Shown piece by piece: positions 44,365 to 52,673 of a DNA stretch of 64,000 nt. The stretch is from Pelagophyceae sp. CCMP2097 (Eukaryota; Sar; Pelagophyceae), in contig MU657173.1 in the NCBI GenBank assembly GCA_026770575.1, positions 414,767 to 478,766 on the forward strand, read 5' to 3'. The position numbers were made by a program, and so were the translations under genes. The notes below the pieces were generated by a model. It was not told the origin of the DNA. It made no database searches and saw only the letters and a list, made by a program, of their open reading frames with translations. Each line of letters starts with the position of its first letter. The first letter of the stretch is position 1.

Positions 44365-46322
44365 ATGGCGGCGATGGAGGGCCGGATGCCGCGTGCCGAG
44401 GTGGTTGCGGCGTGGGTCGACGGGCGGACGCAGCTGTCTCGCGTGGTGCACGCGAGTCCGTTAAGGATCCAGACGGTCCCGTCCGCATGTAGCAAGCGCG
44501 CCGGCGCTGCGCACATCTGCATCGCCAACCTCGGAGGTGCGCCGTTATCCGTGCCCCGCGTCGGCGGACCACCAGCGTAGCATCCCGCGCCGGCGGACGA
44601 ACCGAAAATAGGCGGCTTCGTCACAGGTGACCACGTGGCCGTCGAGGTCGACGTCCGCGCGGGCGCGACGCTCCACGTCGGGACCCAAGCGTCGGCAAAG
44701 GTCTACAAGGGCACCGCGGGCCAGCGCATCTCCGCGAACGTCGGCGCCGGCGCTTTGCTGGTCTACGCGCCGGATGCGACGGTCCCGTTCGCCTTGAGCA
44801 GTTTCGACGCGGAGACGGCGTACGCTTTAGACGCCCAGGCCTCGCTCGTCTGCGTCGAGTGGGTCCAGGGCGGCCGCACGCTGAACGGCGAGCGCTGGGC
44901 ATTTGACAAGTATCAAGCTCGGACGACGTGGACCGCCAACGGCAAATTGCTGGCCAAGGACGCCGTCCTGCTCGATGCGCGGTCTCGGAAACACTTCGAC
45001 CTCGGAAACGCGCGCTACGACCACGCCGTGACCGTCGGCGTCTTCGGCGCGCGCGGGTCGGCCGTCGCCGAAAGGTTCGACCGCGTCGCGAGGCTTCTCG
45101 CGCAGCGCCGCGGCGCGCGGACCGCGCCGGCGCCGGCGCCCGCGGGCGACGCGGCGCCCGCGGGCGAGCTCGGCGACGCCTTCCTCGCGACGCTGCGCGG
45201 CGGCGTCGTCCTGGGCTGCTCGCGCGACGGGTCCGAGGTGCTCTTCACGGCGCGTTTGGTGGCGACCTTTTCCGACGACGTGTACAGAATCCTCCACGCC
45301 TGCCTCGCGCCGCTCCGTTCAGATCTGGGATTTGAACCGTATGACGACCGTATCCACGCCACGACGTCCCTCGCAAAGGCACGGCAGCCCGAATTTGATG
45401 AGCCCTTCTCAACGCCAGAAAGCGCCGCGCCGTCGACGGCGACGTTCGACGCGGCCTCATTCGGCCTCATGCTGCAGCTTTCCGACTCGGGGCTGCCGAC
45501 GGGAGGCTTTGTGGACTCGTCAGGGTTGGAATCCGCGGCCCAGCTCGGCCTCGTCTTGCACAGCGCCCGTGGTCGGAAAACCAAGATGGAACATCCAAAT
45601 ACATGCCGGGGCTCATCGCGGCCGTCACGGGCGTCGTCGTCGACTGGCGTCGATAGGTGCGGCCGCACGACACTGTAGCGCTGTCGCAATTCGTCTCAGC
45701 CGTCGCGGCGTCGCACCTCCAGCTCCAGGCGCCCTTCGCAGAGGCCGCGCACGACGCCTTCGACAAACCAGACGCGAGTAGCGTCGCCGATGCTTCGCTG
45801 CCGGGGCTCCACGTTCTCAAAGCTGCGCCTTCTTAGGACCTCGCGTTGCTCGACGGCGAGCTCGAATCGCTGCTGCAGACGCTGCAGCAGGCGCGGCTGG
45901 CGTCGAAGCGGCGGGCCAAGGCCATTTGCCGCGTCGCCGAAGAGCTCCTCAGCGCCGCCGGCCAAGGCGCGCGGCCGCCGCGCATCGACCACGGCGTCGT
46001 CGCCTTTGGCGCCCTCGCCGCCAGGCTCGGGTGCGTGCTTCCGTCGAAGGGTCGCCGTCGAACGTCGCGTAGGCTGCCGCGCGCGGCGATGCGTCACGTA
46101 CTTTACTTCACCGTTGTCCGAGACGCCTTCTCCGCAGCAGTGCGCCTTAACCTCGTTGGGCCCCTGCGCGCGGTGGGCTTGCAGGCCGCGTTGCTCCGCG
46201 GCGGCGCGCCGCAGGTCGCGGGTGGTGGGGCCACCGTTCCCGACGCTGCGTCAAACTCACCGTTGCTCGACGCCGCCCACGCCGTCCACGCAATCCTCGA
46301 CATGCGACTCTTTCAGTCCTAA
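44365..46322 (+). CDS. Urease accessory UreD-UreF fusion protein
   Basis: Five exons: 44365-44536, 44612-45568, 45679-45782, 45837-46030, 46073-46322; introns 75, 110, 54, 42 nt; phases agree; 558 aa. The N-terminal half is UreD (UreH): GRTQLSRVVHASPLRI, then GGGFVTGDHVAVEV completed across the first splice, TQASAKVY and a VPFA segment. From about residue 353 the chain becomes UreF: LQLSDSGLPTGGFVDSSGLE, then SQFVSAVAASHLQLQAPF, a helical ELESLLQTLQQAR segment and AAVRLNLVGP, ending in the family C-terminus RLFQS. UreD and UreF with UreG deliver nickel to apo-urease; normally they are separate proteins that form a complex. The join lies inside exon 2, so it does not depend on a splice guess. 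The third intron (45783-45836) is the least certain. Confidence 0.88.
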
Positions 46323-46498
46323 GCCAGCGCCGGCGCAAGGATCCCAAAGGCGGGGCTCGGGCGCTCGGGGCCGGCGAAGGGCCGGCTTCCAATTTTTTCG
46401 AGAGAGCTCTTGTGCAAGGTCTTATTTTGGGCGATGCCCTCCCTGTTCAGCGATCTTGAAGTTCCGGCCGCGTCGAAGCGGCAGTAACGGCGGGTGCC

Positions 46499-47854
46499 AT
46501 GCTCGTGGGCTTGGTCTTGCTGGTCGGCGGCGCGAGCGGCCTCGCCGCGCAGGGTTTCGGCAAGGCGCCGGCCAAGGCCAAGGGCAAGAAGGCTCCCGTC
46601 GAAGCCGCGGGCGCCGGCGACCCTACTGCTAAGTGGGCGGCGTGCCAGGCCTGGGCGGCGCGCCACGGCGCGGCGCTCGACGGCGTGCGCCTCGACGTGT
46701 CGGCCGCGCGCGGCGTCGACGTCGTCGCGGAGCGCGCGTTTGCAAAAGGTGACCGTATCTTCGGCGTGCCGTCGGCGCTGGCTCTCGCCCTCGTCGACCC
46801 GGAAAAGGCCACGGCCACCGTCGACGTCGTCGACGCGGGCGCGAACTTCATCGACTGGTACGGCGCCAACGCAAAGCCGTTCTTCGCGCCGTACTTGGCG
46901 ACGTTGGCAGGTGCGGTCCCTTGCGTATGAATTGAGCAGTCCGACGTTGGAAACACAGGCGCGGGCTGTCCGACGCCCGACGCCTGGGGCGCGGACGCTG
47001 TGGCGGCGGCGGAGTGGCCGCCGCTCGAGGCGGTGGCGACGGCGCGTCGGCTGCGCGTCCGCGAAGTCTCGACGGAACGGGGCCTCGACTTTGCCGCGCT
47101 CCACGAGGCCGCGTTCATCGCGTCGTCGCGCTCCATCACCATCAAGATGGACGGCTCGACGGCGGCCATCGACGCCGAAGACGAAGACGACGACGCCGCG
47201 GCGGACGTGGGCGTGAAGAGCGGCCCCACGGTTGCCGTGTCCGCGGCCAAGCCGACGCGGGAGATCCGCGCTCTGGTGCCCATGTTCGACGCTTTGAACT
47301 GGTCGCCGAAGCCGAATTCGCGCGTGGAGATTGTCGATGGAGACAAGGACGAATCGACGTTCGCATTGTTCGCGCGGCGGCGCATCGAGGCCGGCGAGCC
47401 TTTGACCATCTCCTACGGCTCGTCGGCGTCGTCGCCGGACTTGTTGATGAATTACGGCTTTGTGCCGCCGGCGTTCCTCGACGGCTCGGGCAACGCCGAC
47501 GCGCGACTTGCTGAGATTCAACAGAAAGAGTGGTCCACGACTGCTTCCCAAGACCGCTTGTTGATCCAGGACGTCTCGACGCCGCAGGCGCTCCGTGAGG
47601 CCACGCGCCTCAAGCTCGCCCTCCGCTCCGTCGCGTCGAACAAGGCGCACGAGACTCTCTTCAAGTCCATCGCCGCCTTTGACCTCGGTCCGTCCCACGA
47701 AGAGCGGCCTCCCACGTTGCCAAGCGTCTCACGCTATGCCCGACTAGGCATCTCCGTGTCAAAGGCCAAGGCGGGCCCTCTGCCGCCGGGCCTGGAGCGC
47801 AACCGCGTCTCCTCGGGCCGGGGCAAAGGAGGCGGCGCCTACCAGGCCGGTTGA
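46499..47854 (+). CDS. SET-domain protein lysine methyltransferase, probably plastid-targeted
   Basis: Exons 46499-46910 and 46959-47854 (intron GTGCGG...ACAG, 48 nt, phase 1), 435 aa. Leader MLVGLVLLVGGASGLAAQGF resembles a heterokont plastid presequence with Phe after the signal peptide. The SET domain is of the Rubisco LSMT/SETD3 class: AARHGAALDGVRL, RGVDVVAERAFAKGDRIFGVP, then after an acidic insert ALVPMFDALNWSPKPNSRVE and AGEPLTISYGSS...LLMNYGFVP. The substrate is unknown; family members methylate plastid proteins, histones or actin. The usual Asn-His of the SET core reads NW here, as a local variant of the D-(M/L)-x-N-H motif, so activity needs testing. Confidence 0.82.
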
Positions 47855-47925
47855 AAACTTGGGCCCGGGGAATCGGTCTTTTAATGAAGTTCCGAGCGCA
47901 GCCGTGGCGGTTGCTTTCGTGTTTG

Positions 47926-47964
47926 TCGGGCCGGCGGCCGTTGGAGATGGGCCGCCGTCGTCAT
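47926..47964 (-). promoter_or_regulatory. Candidate SECIS element
   Basis: On the minus strand, about 120 nt after the msrA stop, ATGA is followed by a stem GGCGGCC, a ten-base loop containing CC and AA, the perfect complement GGCCGCC and a 3' CGA. This gives the ATGA...GA quartet geometry expected of a SECIS, but the AA is at the end of the loop rather than the start, and helix I is poor. Tentative. Confidence 0.35.
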
Positions 47965-48000
47965 GGGCACTTTTGGCAACTTGCTGCTTGGTCGGTTCTT

Positions 48001-48102
48001 GGCTACAAGCGTCGGTCTAGAAGCGTCGGTTCTTGGCTACAAGCGTCGGTCTACAAGCGTCGGTTCTTGGCTACAAGCGTCGGTCTAGAAGCGTCGGTTC
48101 TT
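48001..48102. repeat. Three tandem copies of a 34-bp unit overlapping the msrA 3' end
   Basis: Units at 48001-48034, 48035-48068 and 48069-48102, beginning GGCTACAAGCGTCGG. The third unit contains the msrA stop codon (48087-48085), so the last codons of the gene have been duplicated into the 3' untranslated region. Confidence 0.9.
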
Positions 48103-48662
48103 GGCCACGTAGTTTTGGTGGTACTCTTCGGCCTCGTAGAACGTGCAAAGAGGCTCGACGGCCGTGTTCTTGAAGAGTGCGTGTTTGTCCATCTGCTGGA
48201 GGCGCATGGCCGTCGCTTCTCGGAGCTGATCCTCACCTTGAACAAAAACAGCGGACCGGTACTGCCTCCTTGCAGCGCCGGGCGTGTGCATGGCCCAGAA
48301 CTTTTTCAGTAAAGTTTCATAGGTAATAACAGCGGAGTCGAATTCGATTGCGATGGCTTCGGTGTGATCGCCAATCACCTTGTAAGAGGGATCGGCCGTC
48401 GACCCGCCGCAGTACCCGACGACCGTGTTCTTCACGCCCGCCGTCGCGCCGAACGCGACCTGCGGCTGCCAGAATCATCCGAGGGCGAGGACGGCCACGG
48501 TGGAACCAGTGGGGAACGTGTAGGCAGGGCATAACCTAGTGGGCATTACGTCGCCGTGGGCATTGCGTCGGCGACGCCATGCAAGTCAGAGCGGACGCAC
48601 GGCTTCGTCGGCTGCAGCGCCGCCGCGCCGGCCGCGAACATCACCAGAGTCAGGTGCAACAT
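48085..48662 (-). CDS. msrA: Peptide methionine sulfoxide reductase A, selenocysteine form
   Basis: Exons 48662-48601 and 48535-48085, intron GTGCGT...CTAG (65 nt, phase 2), 170 residues if one TGA is decoded. The MsrA active-site motif GCFW reads G-(TGA)-F-W: the TGA at 48477-48475 is exactly at the catalytic Cys, flanked by VLALG and FWQPQVAFG. The rest is MsrA: VVGYCGGSTADPSYKVIGDHTEA, FWAMHTPGAARRQYRSAVF and EEYHQNY. An opal codon at only this position, with an otherwise intact frame, indicates selenocysteine insertion, known for MsrA in some algae. The leader MLHLTLVMFAAGAAALQP suggests secretion or organelle targeting. It repairs methionine-S-sulfoxide. Divergent from the PncC-NudC gene, with 79 bp between the start codons. 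Confidence 0.88.
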
Positions 48663-48741
48663 CGGCGTCTTCTTCCACTCGCTAAACGGATTTTGGCGAG
48701 CGTTGACATTCGTTGCGGTCGGCGGGGCGGTCGACCCGGCC
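48663..48741. promoter_or_regulatory. Short shared region between divergent msrA and pncC-nudC genes
   Basis: Only 79 bp separate the two ATGs, so the core promoters must overlap or share elements. No TATA-like box is evident. Co-regulation of methionine repair and NAD recycling is an inference. Confidence 0.5.
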
Positions 48742-50462
48742 ATGGCTCTGGCAAAGGGATTCGAGCGCGTCGTCGGCGCCCTTGTTCGGCGAAAGGCAAA
48801 TCTGACCGTCGTCGAGTCGTGCTGCGGCGGACTTATCAATGCCTCGATCATTGCCGTCCCGGGGTGCTCCGCCGTCTACCACGGAGGTGCGCCTCGCGCC
48901 GTATACCACGGCGGCAATTTTTATCCGTGGCACTGCGTCCGACGTTGTCGCTGGCAGGCTCGGTCGTCTACAGCACGGCCAAGGCGCGGCACCTGCTGCC
49001 GAGCGACGCTGTCTACAAGTCGCTCTCGGCGCCGACGTCCGAGGTGCCGGGCGAGACGGAGGCGGACCGCTACGTCCGCGGCAAGCGGGAGTGGGCCGCG
49101 AAAGCGGCGACGGCGTTTTGCGAGGCGCAGGGCACGGACTACGCCCTTGCTGAGAGCGGCGCGTCCGGACCAACGTTCCGGCCTGCGGGCTTAGTCGCCG
49201 GGTTCACAGCGCTCGCGGTGGCGCAGCGGTGCAAGGTTTCGGGGGACGTCAAAGTGGTGGCTGAAGAAGTGGTAAAGTCCGACGGCGCGGACCGTGAAGC
49301 GAACATGAGACTCTTCACCAAACGCGCGGGCAGGCTCCTCGCCACAACGCACAAGGCAGCGTCTTTGCGACATCTCTCGATGAGAGACCATCGAATCGTA
49401 GGCTTGGCGAGGAATTGGGCCCGGACGAGGACAGGCGCGCTTCGCTGCCACCTGCCATCGACCGAATGTCGCACCTGCGCGAGGATGCTCAGGAGGTGGC
49501 CGTGCTCCGGTCGTCGTCCGCGGCGCGCTTCGTCGTCGTCCAGCAACGGAAGATCCTGATCGAGCCGCCGGGCGACCTGGCGAAACTGACACGCGGCGAC
49601 GCCGAAAAACGGTTCGGGCCGATCGACGACGCCCGCACAACGTTTTTGGGCGTCGACGACCAAGGCAAGGCCGTCTTCACCGTCGAGGCTGTCGCGGCGG
49701 CGGCGGGCCTCGTCGACGCAAGGGTGCACGCTCCGCTCCTCGCGACGCAGGCGGCGCGCGACGTATCGCTCTACGCGACGGCGCTCGCGGCCTGGCAGGC
49801 TCGGTCCGCGTTTTGTTCGGCCTGCGGCACGGCCGCGCCGCTGACGCATTCGGGGCATGCGCGGACGTGCGGCCAGTGCAAGTCCGTGGTTTTCCCAAGA
49901 CAGGACCCAGCCGTAATCATGCTCGTGGCGAGCCGCTGCGGCGGATATGCGCTGCTGGCGAGGTCGCCGAGGCACCCGCCAAAGGTGCACACGACGCTCG
50001 CGGGCTTCGTCGAGGCCGGCGAGTCGTTTGAGGCGGCTGTTCGGCGCGAGGTTTTAGAGGAGACGGGAGTAATCGTCGACGACGTCGCCTACCGCGCCTC
50101 GCAGCCCTGGCGAGTTTTTTGTTTTTTCCCCCGTACCGACCGTGCAATCTCGGGCGACTGCAGCCTATATTGTTTTCTATCGGGCGCCCCACACGCTTAC
50201 CCGCAGGCCCTTCCCTCAGTCTACCATGATCGGTTTCGCTGCGACTGCTGACATGACGCAGCCCCTCGTCATCGACGCAAACGAACTCGTCTCCGCAGAG
50301 TGGTTCTCAAAGGCGCAAGTGCGCGACGCCGTCGCCGTCTCCCACTCCATGGACGCCGCCTTTGCCGCCGAGACGCTCGAGAAGCACCCGACGCTCGCGC
50401 TCCTCGTGCCCCCGCGCGGCGTCATCGCCCGAGACCTCATCGAAGACTGGCTCCGGGCCTAG
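48742..50462 (+). CDS. PncC (CinA C-domain)-NudC fusion: NMN deamidase plus NADH pyrophosphatase
   Basis: Exons 48742-48886, 48958-49360, 49402-50109, 50207-50462; 503 aa, phases all consistent. The N-terminal domain is CinA/PncC: LTVVESCCGGLINASI, PGCSAVYHGGSVVYSTAK (completed across intron 1) and ESGASGPTF. A 41-nt intron (GTCTTT...GTAG, phase 2) joins it in frame to NudC. NudC shows AIDRMSHLREDAQ, zinc ribbon CSACG...CGQC, VFPRQDPAVI, the Nudix box GFVEAGESFEAAVRREVLEE and, after a GC-AG intron (GCGAGT), SQPWPFP, the hallmark of NADH pyrophosphatases. No ATG precedes the conserved IDR motif in the NudC frame, so a separate NudC would be truncated. NudC cleaves NAD(H) to NMN(H) and AMP; PncC converts NMN to NaMN. 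Confidence 0.85.
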
Positions 50463-50546
50463 GCCCTCCACATCCGAACCAGTATCCTTGGCACTGGGCG
50501 TCGCTCGATGGAGCGGGTAAGTGCAAAGTTTACTCGGAACGCGGCG

Positions 50547-51239
50547 TCACTGGTTTTCGCGCTCGTAGAGGTCCTTGAGTAAGAGAAATGCCTCTTTCCG
50601 CAGCACGAGGTCGGGGGCGTCGGCTCGGACCTTGTCCGGGTGCAGCGCCTTGGCCGCGTGGAGATAAGCCAGGCGCACTTTACCCGGAACGAGGGGTTGG
50701 ACCACGGCGGGCGTGCCTGGTATCAGCCTCGGCAAATCAATGAGGAGTTGCCCGAGTGTCCGGCCGCGGCCCCACGCGACGACGCGCTGCGAGACGTCGT
50801 CTATCAGCCACCACGCGCGCGGCGGCGCCTTTGGAGCGGCCTGGGCGCAGGCCCGGCCGCGCGCCGTCGGCGGCGCGCCCCAGCCCCGTGCCGCGTGCTG
50901 CGGCGGCGCCTTGCCGCGCGGGAAGGCGCGGGCGCTGGCATAAGCGCCCGCGTTGGCGGCGGGCGCGGCGAGGAGGGCCCGCGCCTCGTCGACGATTGTG
51001 CGCGAGGCAGCGGGAGTCGACTGCGTGCACACTTTGCGGCTCAGCAAGTCGCGGAGGTCCGCAAACGCCAAAGTGGACTTGCGAAGCGCCAGCCTCGCGC
51101 GCGCCCGCCGCAGCAAAGCGCGCAGGTAGCCCGGGTCCAGCTCCAAAGCGCGCGTGCACAGCGCCTCGGCGTGCCGCACGTCCGCGTCGGCGCCGAGCAT
51201 CATAAACCTACGTCGTTCAAGGCGCTCCCCCGCCGCCAT
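50547..51239 (-). CDS. TPR plus auxilin-like J-domain protein
   Basis: Single exon from ATG at 51239 (MAAGERLERRRFMMLG), 230 aa; a longer frame begins only with GTG. An N-terminal TPR-like helical pair (HAEALCTRALELDPGYLRALLRRARARLA) is followed by an Ala/Pro-rich linker and a C-terminal auxilin-type J domain: GRTLGQLLIDLPRLIPG, KVRLAYLHAAKALHPDK with HPD, and EAFLLLKDLYEREN. It is a paralogue of the 32989-33597 gene. Likely an Hsp70 co-chaperone, possibly in clathrin uncoating. It is tail-to-tail with the PncC-NudC gene, 84 bp apart. Confidence 0.8.
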   Translation of the reverse strand: MAAGERLERRRFMMLGADADVRHAEALCTRALELDPGYLRALLRRARARLALRKSTLAFADLRDLLSRKVCTQSTPAASRTIVDEARALLAAPAANAGAYASARAFPRGKAPPQHAARGWGAPPTARGRACAQAAPKAPPRAWWLIDDVSQRVVAWGRGRTLGQLLIDLPRLIPGTPAVVQPLVPGKVRLAYLHAAKALHPDKVRADAPDLVLRKEAFLLLKDLYERENQ

Positions 51240-51397
51240 TTTGGGTTTTCCGCCGACGCGGGCGCGCACGCGGCGGCTGCGTTGGTCCACTCCACGGCCG
51301 CTGCGGCTGAATTCAGCGACGTCGCCGCCTGCTCAAACCTAAGCGGAGGGCATCACAACCGGCGTCTCTCGGGGGCGCCCCTTTTGACAAAATTCGC

Positions 51398-51847
51398 TCA
51401 CAGCCACGCAGCATTGCCGTAGCCGCCGCGCTTGTACTCGTTGCGCGCGTCTTCCTTGATCTTCTCCACGGACTGGCGCGCGTTCGCCTCCTCGTACTCC
51501 TCCTCGTCGCTGTAAAACTCCTCCTCCTCGTCGTACTCCTCCGGCGCCGGTGGCGGTGGGGGTGGCTCGGCCTTAACGGGCTGGGTCTTTGGCGGCGCAA
51601 AGAAATAGGGCGGCGGCGCCGGCGGCGGCGTGGGCAGCGGCGGCGGCGGCGCGAAGAAGCGCGGCGGCGCGTCGCTGGGTTTCTGGGGCGGCGCGGCGGG
51701 CTCCTCTTTTACAAAGGGTCTTGTCCTTTTTAAAGGCGGCTCGTCCTCCTCCTCGTCCTCGTCGCCGCTGGTGAGGTCGATGACGCACGCCTCGACGGAG
51801 ACGGACTCGTCCGAGTCCGTCCCCGTCAAATCGACGACCGTCGCCAT
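51398..51847 (-). CDS. Disordered protein with two SUMO-interacting motifs
   Basis: Uninterrupted 149-codon frame from ATG at 51847. It begins MATVVDLTGTDSDES and repeats the theme as CVIDLTSGDEDEEEDE: two hydrophobic cores (VVDL, VIDL) followed by acidic/Ser residues, the standard SUMO-interacting motif layout. A basic patch PPLKRTRP could be a nuclear localisation signal. The rest is Pro-rich (PPPAPPPYFFAPP) with an acidic segment (EEYDEEEEFYSDEEEYEE) and a helical tail. No enzymatic domain. A nuclear SUMO-reading adaptor is a reasonable inference. Confidence 0.65.
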   Translation of the reverse strand: MATVVDLTGTDSDESVSVEACVIDLTSGDEDEEEDEPPLKRTRPFVKEEPAAPPQKPSDAPPRFFAPPPPLPTPPPAPPPYFFAPPKTQPVKAEPPPPPPAPEEYDEEEEFYSDEEEYEEANARQSVEKIKEDARNEYKRGGYGNAAWL

Positions 51848-52182
51848 GGCGAATCTGTCGATTTATCTGCAAATGGACGATCGGTAGAAATGGCGCAATG
51901 GCAGATCTACAAATGGACGATCTGTAGATTTCGCAATATCAACCGATCAAGGTGTGCTTGCCGCGAGGCGGGGCCCGACCTCCCTCCGGCTCGAGACGCC
52001 GCCGCCCCTCGCTCGAGCAGCGCGCTTAAGCGCGCGACGTTTTTAAGCGGGATGATCGCTATAAACTGACCATTGAGAAATCCGAGAATCTGATCAAAAA
52101 CATAATTCTTCGCCGAATTTGGGGTGGCTTTCTGCGGCAGGAAGCTCAAGGTCGGTCAGCGAGCGGCCATCCGCAAGGCAGG
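51848..52182. other. Divergent intergenic region with a short direct repeat
   Basis: Relatively AT-rich. The block CAAATGGACGATC(G/T)GTAGA occurs twice (about 51871-51888 and 51910-51927). No gene is seen. Probably promoters for the SUMO-motif gene and EF-G. Confidence 0.55.
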
Positions 52183-52634
52183 ATGCGCGAGGCGATGCGC
52201 CGCGTGGTCACCGTGGCGCGGCGGTGGCAGTCGACGCACATCTCGATGACGCGCAATATTGGGATCTCGGCGCACATTGATAGTGGCAAAACGACGCTCA
52301 CCGAGCGCATTTTGTTCTACACGGGCCGCATCAAGGACATCCACGACGTCCGCGGCAAGGACGGCGTCGGCGCCAAGATGGACTCCATGGAGCTCGAGCG
52401 TGACGAACCGGCGCCCGGAGAAGACGAAATGCCGAAGCCGTGGAGCCGGCGACCGCGCGAGAGCCCGCTGAAGCCGCTTCCGCAGGCGAAAAGGGCATCA
52501 CCATCCAGTCCGCCGCGACGTTTTGCACTTGGGGCGTGCGTACCGCGCCGCCCGCGGGGGGCGGCCTGGATCGCCCGTCGCGCGAGGGTGGGCCGGGGAC
52601 CCTTTCTAAGAAGGCCGCTTTTTAGGAAAACCAT

Positions 52635-52673
<39 letters not shown>

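Noticed and set aside
49361..49401. LDERPSNRR segment upstream of NudC as its true N-terminus
   Set aside because: It resembles the NudC LDR motif, but a better match (AIDRMSHLRED) lies downstream. No ATG precedes it in that frame, and the segment behaves as an intron joining PncC to NudC.
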